Positions 22,292-30,788 are shown, counted from the stretch's first letter. The stretch is DNA of 64,000 nt from Reyranella sp. (GCF_004296935.1 NZ_SCVH01000083.1:1-64000); one strand, 5' to 3'. Made by a program: numbers and translations. Notes: generated from the sequence alone by a model not told the origin.

Positions 22292-22839
22292 ATGCTGTAG
22301 TTGCCATGCCGAGCCCCCGTGCGGCCATGCGGTCGCGATTCCTCGTCAAGCTGATCGGCGTCGTGGCGGCGCTCGGTCTCGTGACAAGCTGCACGACCAG
22401 CGAAAGCGGCGGTCCGTCCAACCAGGCCATGGGCACCGTCATGGGGGCCGCGGTCGGTGGTGCTGTCGGCGGTCTGGCCTTCGGCAGCGCCGGCGGCATC
22501 GTGGGCGGCGCTCTGGTGGGTGCGCTGGCCGGCAATCTCGTTGGCCGGGCGCTCGACAACCAGGAGCGGGCGCGGCTCGCGCAAGCGACACAAACCGCCT
22601 TCGTAGCCGAAACCAACGTGCCGACCACCTACACGGTCGAGAAGACCTCCAATCAATCCGCATCGACGCCGGCGACTGTGGTCGCCGCCAAGCCCGTCGG
22701 CCCGCCGGCCAGCCGTGCCGACGGTAGCACCTGCCGGCCGATCGAGCTCACCGCAACGAAGAACGGCCAGACCACGACCGAGACCACGACCTTCTGCAAG
22801 GCCTCCGGGTCCAGCGATCTGAAGCCGGTCACGGTCTGA
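22288..22839 (+). CDS. Glycine-zipper lipoprotein
   Basis: 183 residues from the ATG that overlaps the kinase stop (ATGA), with GGAG nine bases before it. An ATG three codons upstream is also possible. A hydrophobic N-terminus ends in GLVTSC, a lipobox-like site, so outer-membrane or periplasmic lipoprotein is likely. A glycine-zipper stretch (MGAAVGGAVGGLAFGSAGG and following) can insert in membranes. The C-terminal half, with two Cys, is similar in layout to the surface-antigen/17-kDa type proteins. Function unknown; its coupling to the kinase suggests an envelope role. Confidence 0.7.
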   Translation: MNAVVAMPSPRAAMRSRFLVKLIGVVAALGLVTSCTTSESGGPSNQAMGTVMGAAVGGAVGGLAFGSAGGIVGGALVGALAGNLVGRALDNQERARLAQATQTAFVAETNVPTTYTVEKTSNQSASTPATVVAAKPVGPPASRADGSTCRPIELTATKNGQTTTETTTFCKASGSSDLKPVTV

Positions 22840-22849
22840 TCCGCGAAGC

Positions 22850-22875
22850 GGCGGTCGACGGGTCAGACGACCGCC
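22850..22875 (+). other. Hairpin after the signalling operon
   Basis: GGCGGTCG and CGACCGCC form a perfect 8-bp stem around a 10-nt loop, 10 nt after the lipoprotein stop. No immediate T-run follows (a TTTT occurs about 20 nt later). A weak or Rho-assisted terminator is possible. Confidence 0.4.
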
Positions 22876-22923
22876 GATCGCTGCTCCCCGGTCGTTTTCG
22901 AATTCGCGCGCGAGGAGGCCGAC

Positions 22924-23790
22924 ATGGCGGGCAATGAGAAGGCGCGCGCGCTGCGCGATCGGCTGGCGAAGGGCGAATTTATCCTGGCCCCCGGTATCTA
23001 CGACGGCATCTCGGCCCGCGTGGCGGACAAGATGGATTTTCCCGCCCTCTACATGACGGGCTACGGCGCCACGGCCTCGATGCTGGGCCTGCCCGACGCG
23101 GGGCTCGCCACCTATTCCGACATGGTGGGCCGCGCCGAGATGATCTGCTCGATCACGGCCACGCCGTTGATCGCCGACGCCGATACCGGCTACGGCGGGC
23201 TGCTCAATGTCCGGCGCACGGTGCGCGGCTACGAGGCGGCCGGCGTCGCCGCGATCCAGATCGAGGACCAGGAGATGCCGAAGAAGTGCGGCCATACGCC
23301 GGGCCGCCGCGTCGTGCCGGCTGAGGAGATGGTGCTCAAGATCCGGGTCGCGGTCGAGGCGCGCCGCCACGAGGAAACGATGATCGTGGCGCGCACCGAT
23401 GCGCGCACGGCGCATGGTCTGGATGAGGCGCTGCGCCGGACCGCGCTCTACGAGGCGGCCGGCGCCGACGTGATCTTCGTCGAGTCGCCCGAGAGCGAGG
23501 CCGAGCTCGAGCGCATCGGCAAGGAGGTGAGCAAGCCGCTGCTCGCCAACATGGTCGAGTTCGGCAAGACGCCGCGGGTGGAAGTGGCGCGACTCAAGAA
23601 ATGGGGCTTCGATCTTGCGATCTATCCGGGCCTGGGCTTCAGCGTTGCCGCCGAGGCCATGCGCCTTGCCTGGTCGCATCTCAAGGCCAAGGGCACCAGC
23701 ATCGACGTGGCCACGCCGCAGTACCGCGACATGCATGAGCTGATGGGCTTCCCCGAGGTCTGGGACTTCGAGAAGCGCTGGGCGCCGTGA
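22924..23790 (+). CDS. Isocitrate lyase/PEP mutase superfamily lyase
   Basis: 288 residues with the phosphoenolpyruvate mutase/isocitrate lyase barrel: DGISARVADKMDFPALYMTG, metal-site ADADTGYGG and the catalytic-loop KKCGH at 120-124. Enzymes of this class cleave C-C bonds in 2-methylisocitrate, dimethylmalate or oxaloacetate. The sequence does not decide between them. A GAGGAGG site precedes the start. The following small gene overlaps its stop. Confidence 0.85.
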   Translation: MAGNEKARALRDRLAKGEFILAPGIYDGISARVADKMDFPALYMTGYGATASMLGLPDAGLATYSDMVGRAEMICSITATPLIADADTGYGGLLNVRRTVRGYEAAGVAAIQIEDQEMPKKCGHTPGRRVVPAEEMVLKIRVAVEARRHEETMIVARTDARTAHGLDEALRRTALYEAAGADVIFVESPESEAELERIGKEVSKPLLANMVEFGKTPRVEVARLKKWGFDLAIYPGLGFSVAAEAMRLAWSHLKAKGTSIDVATPQYRDMHELMGFPEVWDFEKRWAP

Positions 23791-24089
23791 ACGGCAGGAT
23801 GAACGGCAAGCAGTTCCTCGAACTGCTGGCGCGGCTGCCGGCGCGGGTGTGGCTGCAGGCAATCATCGGGCTGATCGGCTTCGTCGTGCTGGCCGTTCTG
23901 GGCTTCGCCGTGATCGCGGGTGTGGCGGCGGTCGTGCTCGTCGCCATCCTGGCCTTCAAGGCCAAGACCTGGATCGCCGGCCTGTTCGGCCGCACGCCGC
24001 CGGCCGAAGCGCCGCCGCGCGAGATGCGTCAGGTGACCGACGTGCAATACGAGATCGTCGACAAGCGGGACGAAACCCCGCCGCGCTGA
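23787..24089 (+). CDS. Small membrane protein, unknown
   Basis: 100 residues from a GTG overlapping the lyase stop (GTGA); an ATG at 23799 is an alternative start. One long hydrophobic span at about residues 23-57 (possibly a hairpin) is followed by a short hydrophilic tail rich in Pro, Glu and Arg. No family recognised. The C-terminal end faces the convergent FAD-oxidase gene with three bases between stops. Confidence 0.6.
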   Translation: MNGRMNGKQFLELLARLPARVWLQAIIGLIGFVVLAVLGFAVIAGVAAVVLVAILAFKAKTWIAGLFGRTPPAEAPPREMRQVTDVQYEIVDKRDETPPR

Positions 24090-24092
24090 GCC

Positions 24093-25523
24093 CTAGACGC
24101 GGACGATCTTGCCCGGGTTCATGAGGTTCTGCGGATCCAGCGCGCGCTTGATCGACCGCATCGTGTCGAGCTCGATCCTGCTGCGGTAGTGGGCGAGTTC
24201 GTCGACCTTCAGCCGGCCGATGCCGTGCTCGGCCGAGATCGAGCCGCCGTAGCCGACCACGAGATCGTAGACCGCCCCGCTGATCGCCTCGCCGTAGTCG
24301 CTGAAGCGTTTCTTGTCCCAGCCCGGCGGCGACTGGCAGTTGAAGTGGAGATTGCCGTCGCCGACATGGCCGAACGGCACCGGCCGGCAGTCGGGCAGGG
24401 CCTTCTTCATGGCGGCGAGACCTTCGGTCATGAAGGCGGGGATCTTGCTCACCGCGACCGAGATGTCGTGCTTGATCGACGGGCCCTCGCGCTTCTGGGC
24501 CTCGGAGTGGTTTTCGCGCAGCGCCCAGAAGGCGCGGCCCTGGGCCTCGTTCTGGGCGATGGCGGCGTCGAGCACGAGGCCCTGTTCCATGGCCTCGCCG
24601 AGATAGGTCTCCATCTTTTCCCTGAGGCCGGTCTTGTTGGCGCCCTCGCGGCGGGCGCGGGTCGACGACCATTCCAGTAGCACGTACCAGTCGTGGCGTT
24701 CGGCCAGCGGATCGTTCGCTCCGGGAATGTGCTTCAGGACGAAATCGACGCCCTGCCGCGCCATCAGCTCGCAGGAGGTGACGTTGTCCTCGCTGGCGGC
24801 ATGGGCGCCGCTCAGCAGGTCGACGGCGGCCTGGGGCGACGGCACGGCGATCCACGAGGTCGCCACGTCCTTGGGCTTGGGCCAGAGTTTCAGCACCGCC
24901 TTGGTAATGATGCCGAGCGTGCCCTCGGCGCCCAGGTAAAGATCGCGCAGGTCATAGCCGGTATTGTCCTTCTTGAGCGCCCTGAGGCCGTTCCAGACCT
25001 CGCCCGACGGCGTCACGACCTCGAGGCCGAGCACGAGATGGCGCGTGTTGCCATAGTGCAGCACCTGCACGCCGCCGGCGTTGGTCGAGAGATTGCCGCC
25101 GATGGTGCAGCTTCCCTCGGCGGCGAGGCTGAGCGGAAACAGGCGGTCGTGGGCGGCGGCCGTCTCTTGGATCGTCTTCAGGACCACGCCCGCCTCGACC
25201 GTCATCGAGTAGCCGATCTCGTCGATCTCGAGGATGCGGTTCATGCGGGTGAGCGACAGCACGATCTCGCGGCCGTCCTCATGCGGCATGCCGCCGCCGA
25301 CCAGGCCGGTGTTGCCGCCCTGCGGCACGATGGCGACCTTTTCGGCGGCGCAGAGTTTGACCACTCCTGCGACCTCCTCGGTCGAGCCGGGCCGCACCAC
25401 GGCAAGCGCAGTGCCGAGATAATTGTCGCGCCAGTCCGTGAGATAGGGATGCTTGGCGGCGTCGTCGGTGATCAGGCCCTTGTCGCCGACGAGGGCGCGC
25501 AGCTTGTCGACAAAGTCGCTCAC
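24093..25523 (-). CDS. FAD-linked oxidase/2-hydroxyacid dehydrogenase (second of tandem pair)
   Basis: 476 residues from a GTG that overlaps the stop of the upstream paralogue (GTGA). A VAO/PCMH-type FAD-binding N-half with VPQGGNTGLVGG and AEGSCTIGGNLSTNAGG, and a C-terminal substrate domain with PFGHVGDGNLHFN and AEHGIGRLK. Matches GlcD/D-lactate/D-2-hydroxyglutarate dehydrogenase-type enzymes; the exact hydroxyacid is undetermined. Aligns end to end with the neighbouring gene. Confidence 0.87.
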   Translation of the reverse strand: MSDFVDKLRALVGDKGLITDDAAKHPYLTDWRDNYLGTALAVVRPGSTEEVAGVVKLCAAEKVAIVPQGGNTGLVGGGMPHEDGREIVLSLTRMNRILEIDEIGYSMTVEAGVVLKTIQETAAAHDRLFPLSLAAEGSCTIGGNLSTNAGGVQVLHYGNTRHLVLGLEVVTPSGEVWNGLRALKKDNTGYDLRDLYLGAEGTLGIITKAVLKLWPKPKDVATSWIAVPSPQAAVDLLSGAHAASEDNVTSCELMARQGVDFVLKHIPGANDPLAERHDWYVLLEWSSTRARREGANKTGLREKMETYLGEAMEQGLVLDAAIAQNEAQGRAFWALRENHSEAQKREGPSIKHDISVAVSKIPAFMTEGLAAMKKALPDCRPVPFGHVGDGNLHFNCQSPPGWDKKRFSDYGEAISGAVYDLVVGYGGSISAEHGIGRLKVDELAHYRSRIELDTMRSIKRALDPQNLMNPGKIVRV

Positions 25524-26989
25524 AACCGGAGAATCTTCCCTGGGTTCATGATGTTCTTCGGATCGAGCGCGCGCTTCAGCGAACGCATCGTGTCGAGCTC
25601 GATCCTGGAGCGGTAGTGCGCCAGCTCGTCGATCTTGTCGATGCCGATGCCGTGCTCGGCCGAGATCGAACCCGCCATGTCGCGCACCAGGTCGTTCACC
25701 GCGCGGGTGATGGCGGGCGAATACTGCTTCAGCGTCTCGCGGTCCATGCCCTTCGGCCCCATGAACGAGAAATGCAGGTTGCCGTCGCCGATATGGCCGA
25801 GCGGGTAGGGCCGGATCGAGGGCAGGATATCGAGCGAGGCTTTTATGCCCTTTTCGATGAAGGCCGGGATCTTGGAGATCGACACCGAGATGTCGTAGCT
25901 GAGGCCCGGCCCCTCGGCGCGCGAGGCGGGCGCCACCGATTCGCGGATGACCCACATGTTGCGCGCCTGCGCCTCGCTCTGCGCGATCACCGCATCCAGC
26001 ACGCGACCCGACTCGAGCTGCTCGCCCAGGAACTGCTCCATCTTGTCCGACATGCCCTCCGCGCCCTCGGCCTTGGGCCGCGACGACGACCATTCGAGCA
26101 GCAGGAACCACGGCGTGTCGGCCTTCAGCGGGTCCTGCGTGCCGGGAATGTGGCGCAGCACCATGTCGGTGCAGGCGCGGCTCATCAGCTCGCACGAGCC
26201 GACGTTGTCATCCGATGCGGCATGCGCCTCCGACAGGATCTCGATGGCCGCCTGCGGGTCGCGGATGGCAAGCCAGGCGGTGCAGACGTCCTTGGGCGCG
26301 GGCCACAGCTTCAACACCGCCTTGGTGATGATGCCGAGCGTTCCCTCGGCGCCCATGAACAGGTGCTTCAGGTCGTAGCCGGTATTGTCCTTCTTGAGCG
26401 AGCGGAGCCCGTTCCACACGTCGCCGTTGGGCAGCACGACTTCCAGGCCCATCACTAGGTTGCGGGCGTTGCCGTAGCGCAGCACCTGCACGCCGCCGGC
26501 GTTGGTCGATAGGTTGCCACCGATCATGCACGAGCCCTGGGCGCCCAGGCTGAGCGGAAAGAAGCGGTCGTGGCCGGCCGCCGTCTCCTGCAGGGTCTGC
26601 AGCACGCAGCCCGCCTCGACGGTCATCGAATAGCCGACCGGGTCGACGTCGAGCACATGGTTCATGCGGCCGAGCGACAGCAGGATGCCCGAGTGGGTCG
26701 GCCACGGCGTGGCGCCGCCCATCAGGCCGGTGTTGCCGCCCTGGGGCACGATGGCGATGCCGTTGTCGAAGCAGAGTTTTACGACCCTGGAGACTTCCTC
26801 GGTGTTGGCCGGGCGGACCACGACGGCGGCGGTACCGATGTTCGTGCCGCGCCAGTCGGTGACGAAGGGTTGCTTGCCCTGCTCGTCGAGGATCAGGCCC
26901 TTGTCGCCCACGATGGTACGTAGCGCTTCCAGGACGGCGGGGGTCACCGGAGCGGTCGGAATGACGGGCGCAATGATGGTATCGGGCAT
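25520..26989 (-). CDS. FAD-linked oxidase/2-hydroxyacid dehydrogenase (first of tandem pair)
   Basis: 489 residues with the same architecture as its downstream neighbour: IVPQGGNTGLMGG, SCMIGGNLSTNAGGVQVLRY, DNTGYDLKHLFMGAEGTLG, PLGHIGDGNLHFS and AEHGIGIDKIDELAHYRS. The ending PKNIMNPGKILRL is typical of the GlcD-like family. Long identical blocks with the second copy show a tandem duplication with later divergence. An extra N-terminal 20 residues rich in Pro/Ile distinguish it. Confidence 0.87.
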   Translation of the reverse strand: MPDTIIAPVIPTAPVTPAVLEALRTIVGDKGLILDEQGKQPFVTDWRGTNIGTAAVVVRPANTEEVSRVVKLCFDNGIAIVPQGGNTGLMGGATPWPTHSGILLSLGRMNHVLDVDPVGYSMTVEAGCVLQTLQETAAGHDRFFPLSLGAQGSCMIGGNLSTNAGGVQVLRYGNARNLVMGLEVVLPNGDVWNGLRSLKKDNTGYDLKHLFMGAEGTLGIITKAVLKLWPAPKDVCTAWLAIRDPQAAIEILSEAHAASDDNVGSCELMSRACTDMVLRHIPGTQDPLKADTPWFLLLEWSSSRPKAEGAEGMSDKMEQFLGEQLESGRVLDAVIAQSEAQARNMWVIRESVAPASRAEGPGLSYDISVSISKIPAFIEKGIKASLDILPSIRPYPLGHIGDGNLHFSFMGPKGMDRETLKQYSPAITRAVNDLVRDMAGSISAEHGIGIDKIDELAHYRSRIELDTMRSLKRALDPKNIMNPGKILRL

Positions 26990-27013
26990 CGTTTCCTCTG
27001 ATTTTGTCCCAGA

Positions 27014-27991
27014 CTAGCCGCGCCGGCCGGTGCCGTCACCCGCTGCCGCCCGGCGCAGCCGGTCGTTGATCGCAAGGCCGAGGCCCGTTTCCGGAATGGG
27101 CATGACCGCGATGCGGCCGATGCCCGGCCGGTCGAGCAGCCGCATCTGGGCAAACAGGTTGGCGGCTGCCTCCGCGAGATCGCCCGACGGGCTGAGATTG
27201 TAGGTGAGCATCGCGCCCTGGGGCACCGTGGGCCCGAAGGCCAGCAGGCCCTCATCTGCGCCGACGGTGCTGGCCCCCAGCCGCACCGGACGCGCCGGCG
27301 CGTAGTGGCTTTCGAGCTGGCCGGGCGATTTGCGCGCCGAGTCGCCGGAAGGGAGGGCATCGCTCACGGCGATGGGTCCGATCACCGCCTCGATCGCCTC
27401 GCGGGTGGCGCCGCCCGGTCGCAGCAGGGTGGGCGTCGGGCCGGTGAGATCGAGCACCGTCGATTCGACGCCGACCAGGCAGGGTCCGCCATCGAGGATC
27501 AGCGGCACGCGTTCGCCCAGCGATTCGGCGACATGCTCGGCGCGTGTCGGGCTGATGGCGCCGCTGCGGTTGGCCGAAGGCGCGGCAATCGGCCGATCGG
27601 CGGCGCGGATCAGCGCCTGTGCGATGGGATGCGACGGCGCGCGGATCGCCACCGTGTCGAGCCCGGACGTCGCCAGCAGGGAAATGGGCGAGCCTTCGCT
27701 GCGCGGCAGCACCAGCGTGAGCGGTCCCGGCCAGAAGCGCGCCGCGAGCCGGTCGGCGGTGTCGTTCCAGCGGACGAAGCGCTTGGCTTCATTCGATCCA
27801 AGCACATGGCTGATCAGGGGATTGAACTCGGGCCGACCCTTGGCCTCGAAGATCGCCGCGACCGCGCGCTCGTTGGTGGCGTCACCGCCCAGGCCGTAGA
27901 CCGTTTCGGTCGGGAAGGCGACGAGCCGGCCGTCGCGCAGCAACTGCGCCGCCTCGGCGACCGACTGCGCGGTCGGCGCGACGAGCTTCAT
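27014..27991 (-). CDS. Threonylcarbamoyl-AMP synthase (Sua5/YwlC/YrdC type)
   Basis: Makes threonylcarbamoyl-AMP for t6A37 of tRNA. 325 residues: an N-terminal YrdC domain (VAFPTETVYGLGGDATN, KGRPEFNPLISHV, RAPSHPIAQALI, SANRSGAISPT) plus the extra C-terminal Sua5 domain beginning SPGQLESHYAPARPVRLG. The long architecture is Sua5 rather than TsaC. The start overlaps the stop of the upstream cysQ-like gene (ATGA). Confidence 0.93.
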   Translation of the reverse strand: MKLVAPTAQSVAEAAQLLRDGRLVAFPTETVYGLGGDATNERAVAAIFEAKGRPEFNPLISHVLGSNEAKRFVRWNDTADRLAARFWPGPLTLVLPRSEGSPISLLATSGLDTVAIRAPSHPIAQALIRAADRPIAAPSANRSGAISPTRAEHVAESLGERVPLILDGGPCLVGVESTVLDLTGPTPTLLRPGGATREAIEAVIGPIAVSDALPSGDSARKSPGQLESHYAPARPVRLGASTVGADEGLLAFGPTVPQGAMLTYNLSPSGDLAEAAANLFAQMRLLDRPGIGRIAVMPIPETGLGLAINDRLRRAAAGDGTGRRG

Positions 27992-28797
27992 CGCGCCGCC
28001 GTGCTCCGGGCGATGAAATGCGGATTGGAGAAACGCGGCTTGCCGTAGAGCAGGGGGCGGCCGTCGGTGGTGACCACTTCGCCGCCCGCAGCTTCGAGCA
28101 CACCCTGGCCCGCGGCAGTATCCCATTCGTTGGTCGGGCCGAAGCGTGGATAGATGTCGGCCTTGCCTTCGGCGATCAGGCAGAATTTCAGCGAGGAGCC
28201 GGCCTGCACGCGGTCGGCGACCGTGAGGTTGTTGTTGCGGAACCAGATGTCGAGGTCGCTGTAGATCGCGTGGCTGCGGCTCGCACAGGCCGTCAGGCCC
28301 TGCGGCGGCGGCGGGCGCGTGGTGATCGCCGTGAAGGCGCCATCACGCTCGCGCTTGTCGGCGCCGAGGCCCGCCGCGCCGCGCCACAGCGTCTCGGTGG
28401 CGGGCGCCAGCACGATGCCGAGCGTCGGCCGGCCCTTCTCGATCAGGGCGATGTTCACCGTGAACTCGCCGTTCCTCTTGATGAATTCCTTGGTGCCGTC
28501 GAGCGGGTCGACCAGCCAGAAGGGACCACCCCCCGATTGACTGGTGTCGATCTTCGGCACGTGGCCCGCGGCCATCTCCTCCTCGGCCACGACCGGGAGG
28601 CCGGGTGTGAGGGCGCGCAGGCCGGCCACGATGATGACTTCCGCGGCATGGTCGGCGTCGGTGACCGGACTCTTGTCGGCCTTTGTGCGTTCGCCGAGGT
28701 CGCCGGCATAGATGCGCATGATCTCGCGGGCGGCATCGCGGGCAAAGACTGTGCAGGCGTCGCGAAGAGTTGTGAGGTCGGGGAGGGTCATGGACAT
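27988..28797 (-). CDS. cysQ: 3'(2'),5'-bisphosphate nucleotidase
   Basis: Hydrolyses PAP to AMP and recycles the by-product of sulfate activation. An inositol-monophosphatase-fold protein with the metal-binding WLVDPLDGTKEFIKRNGEF and the C-terminal WDTAAGQGVLEAAGGEV. About 269 residues from the ATG at 28797. The frame is open to an ATG at 28821 and also has one at 28791, so the first residues are uncertain. Translationally coupled to the Sua5 gene and divergent from the MTA nucleosidase gene. Confidence 0.88.
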   Translation of the reverse strand: MSMTLPDLTTLRDACTVFARDAAREIMRIYAGDLGERTKADKSPVTDADHAAEVIIVAGLRALTPGLPVVAEEEMAAGHVPKIDTSQSGGGPFWLVDPLDGTKEFIKRNGEFTVNIALIEKGRPTLGIVLAPATETLWRGAAGLGADKRERDGAFTAITTRPPPPQGLTACASRSHAIYSDLDIWFRNNNLTVADRVQAGSSLKFCLIAEGKADIYPRFGPTNEWDTAAGQGVLEAAGGEVVTTDGRPLLYGKPRFSNPHFIARSTAAR

Positions 28798-28827
28798 GGG
28801 AGCGGCGACCTTATAACCCATTCGACC

Positions 28828-29589
28828 ATGGCAAACAGGCTTTTGGGCGTCATTTCAGCCCTTCCCGAAGAGCTGGCCCATCTCTCCGACCTCTCGGGCG
28901 AGCAGAGCCTGATCGGCGGGCTGCCCTTCTGGCGCGGCCGGATCGCCGACCGCGACGCGGTGTTCGTCGAATCGGGGGCGGGCAAGGTCAATGCCGCCAT
29001 CGCCACGACGCTGCTGCTCGACCGTTTCGACTGCCGGGCGCTGATGCTGTGCGGGGTGGCCGGCGGCCTCGATCCGGCGCTGGGGGTCGGCGATGTCGTG
29101 GTCGGCATCGGCAACACCCAGCACGACTACGGCGTGCTGAAAGAGGACAGCTTCCTCACCATCCAGCCCGGCAGCCGGCCGTCGCTGGGCGAGGATCCCA
29201 CGCCGGGCTATCCGCTGGCCGGGCCGTTGGCGGCGCGCCTGCGCGAGGCGCTGACGGGCCTCGTGCTGGAGCCGTTGCCGGAAACCGTGGGCGCGGGCCG
29301 CCGCACGCCCGCGATCCATTTCGGCACGATCCTGACCGGCGATATTTTCGTCAATTCCGAGCGCACGCGGCAGCGCCTGCATGCCGAGTTCAAGGCGCAG
29401 GCCGTCGAGATGGAAGGCGGCGCGGTGGCGCAGGTCGCGCATCGCTGGGGTGCCGACATTCCGGTCGTCAACGTGCGCTGCCTCAGCGACCTCGCCGGCG
29501 CCGAAAGCCATCTCGATTTCCGCGCCTTCCTGGCCGTGGCGGCGCGCTACGCCTCGCAGGTCGCCCACCGGCTGGCGCCGGTGATTTGA
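28828..29589 (+). CDS. mtnN: 5'-methylthioadenosine/S-adenosylhomocysteine nucleosidase
   Basis: Cleaves adenine from MTA and SAH. 253 residues starting MANRLLGVISALPEELAHL. The phosphorylase-fold signature is clear: SGAGKVNAAIATTLLLDRF, CGVAGGLDPALGVGDVVVG, the substrate Glu in VEMEGGAVAQVAH, and the catalytic Asp in RCLSDLAGAE. The frame is open upstream across cysQ on the other strand, but that extension is a shadow. Converges with an MTA phosphorylase gene across a palindromic repeat. Confidence 0.85.
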   Translation: MANRLLGVISALPEELAHLSDLSGEQSLIGGLPFWRGRIADRDAVFVESGAGKVNAAIATTLLLDRFDCRALMLCGVAGGLDPALGVGDVVVGIGNTQHDYGVLKEDSFLTIQPGSRPSLGEDPTPGYPLAGPLAARLREALTGLVLEPLPETVGAGRRTPAIHFGTILTGDIFVNSERTRQRLHAEFKAQAVEMEGGAVAQVAHRWGADIPVVNVRCLSDLAGAESHLDFRAFLAVAARYASQVAHRLAPVI

Positions 29590-29613
29590 TTTCTTCCGGT
29601 CGACACGAACTCA

Positions 29614-29717
29614 CCTCACCCTGAGGAGGGCGCGCAGCGCCCGTCTCGAAGGGTGGGACCAGTCATGCTGTTGCCCATGCTTCGAGACGCTCGCGTCGCT
29701 CGCTCCTCAGCATGAGG
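29614..29717. repeat. 104-bp palindromic intergenic repeat, copy 1
   Basis: Begins CCTCACCCTGAGG and ends CCTCAGCATGAGG. The outer ends are imperfect inverted repeats of each other (11 of 13), and inner arms GTCTCGAAGGGTGG and CCATGCTTCGAGAC pair as a second stem. A copy of identical length lies at 37689-37792. Located exactly between two convergent genes; in RNA it would fold into a long hairpin and could act as a bidirectional terminator. Confidence 0.85.
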
Positions 29718-29718
29718 T

Positions 29719-30591
29719 CTATTGCTTCAACACACGTCCCGCGACGGCATCGAGCTTGCCCACCATCTCGGCCGAGCGCGCCGCAGGCGCCGTGATCAGG
29801 GCATGGTCGAGCGTGCGGTCGCAGCCGTGCGGGCAGGGCGCGGGCCTTGTTGCCTTGAGCCGCGGGGCCACCATGCTGACCAGCGTCTTGGCCTTCTCGG
29901 CATTGTCGAGCAGCACGCGCACGATGTCGGCCACCTGCACATGGCCGTGGTCGGGATGCCAGCAGTCGAAATCGGTGACCATGGCCACGGTCACGTAGCA
30001 AATCTCCGCTTCGCGGGCGAGCTTGGCCTCCGGCATGTTGGTCATGCCGATGACGTCGCAGCCCCAGCTCCGGTAGAGCTTCGATTCGGCGAGGCTCGAG
30101 AATTGCGGCCCCTCCATCGCCAGATAGGTGCCGCCGAACTTTATGGGAAAGCCCGCCTTCTGCGCGCAGTCGTGGACCGCCTCGGCCAGCCGGTTGCAGG
30201 TCGGATGCGCCATCGAGACATGCGCCACCAGCCCTTCGCCGAAGAAGCTCTTCTCGCGCGCGAAGGTGCGGTCGATGAACTGGTCGACCACGACGAAATG
30301 CCCGGGCGGCAGATCCTCGCGCAGCGACCCGCAGGCCGACAGCGAGAGGATGTCGGTGACGCCGGAGCGCTTCAGCGCATCGATATTGGCGCGGTAGTTG
30401 ATCGAGCTCGGCGAATGGCGATGGCCGCGGCCATGGCGCGGCACGAACACGACATCGAGCCCGTCGAGGACACCGAACAGGAATTCGTCCGATGTCTCGC
30501 CGAAGGGCGAGGCGACCCTGCGCCACTCGGCGTTCTTGAGGCCCGCAATATCGTAAACGCCGCTGCCGCCAAGAATGCCTAATACTGTCAT
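29719..30591 (-). CDS. mtnP: S-methyl-5'-thioadenosine phosphorylase
   Basis: Phosphorolysis of MTA to adenine and methylthioribose-1-phosphate, the first step of the methionine-salvage route. 290 residues starting MTVLGILGGSGVYDIAGL. Family blocks: PRHGRGHRHSPSSINYRANI, SACGSLREDLPPGHFVVVDQ, MEGPQFSSLAESKLYRSWG, VIGMTNMPEAKLAREAEICY and the DFDCWH segment. It lies between two palindromic repeat elements and opposite the MTA nucleosidase gene. Confidence 0.93.
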   Translation of the reverse strand: MTVLGILGGSGVYDIAGLKNAEWRRVASPFGETSDEFLFGVLDGLDVVFVPRHGRGHRHSPSSINYRANIDALKRSGVTDILSLSACGSLREDLPPGHFVVVDQFIDRTFAREKSFFGEGLVAHVSMAHPTCNRLAEAVHDCAQKAGFPIKFGGTYLAMEGPQFSSLAESKLYRSWGCDVIGMTNMPEAKLAREAEICYVTVAMVTDFDCWHPDHGHVQVADIVRVLLDNAEKAKTLVSMVAPRLKATRPAPCPHGCDRTLDHALITAPAARSAEMVGKLDAVAGRVLKQ

Positions 30592-30670
30592 CCGCTTCTC
30601 CTTGCTGGCGATGGTGTATCATGCTCGAAATCGATATTCCTCCCCCGCAGGGCTATGGCTCTTCACTTCT

Positions 30671-30788
30671 CCTCCCCCGCTTGCGGGGGAGGTGGCCGAA
30701 GGCCGGAGGGGGTCATAGGCGCGCGATGCATTGATGCTTCTGACCCCCCTTCGCCCCCTGCGGGGGCACTTCCCCCGCTTCGCGGGGG
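30671..30788. repeat. Cluster of G/C palindromes (mosaic repeat)
   Basis: Four stems in 118 bp: CCTCCCCCGC-TT-GCGGGGGAGG (10 bp); GGGGGTCA pairing with TGACCCCC across 25 nt; GCCCCC-TGC-GGGGGC; and CCCCCGC-TTC-GCGGGGG. It lies in the 255-nt gap upstream of mtnP and upstream of the SDR gene. It resembles the intergenic C/G-rich mosaic repeats common in high-GC proteobacteria. Confidence 0.75.

Noticed and set aside
25524-26195. Upstream extension of the second FAD-oxidase frame to 700 codons
   Set aside because: The extension overlaps the first paralogue in another frame. The GTG at 25523 starts the conserved N-terminus and overlaps the upstream stop in the usual way.
28018-28827. Plus-strand extension upstream of the MTA nucleosidase gene
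   Set aside because: This is the complement of cysQ. The nucleosidase fold begins at the ATG at 28828.
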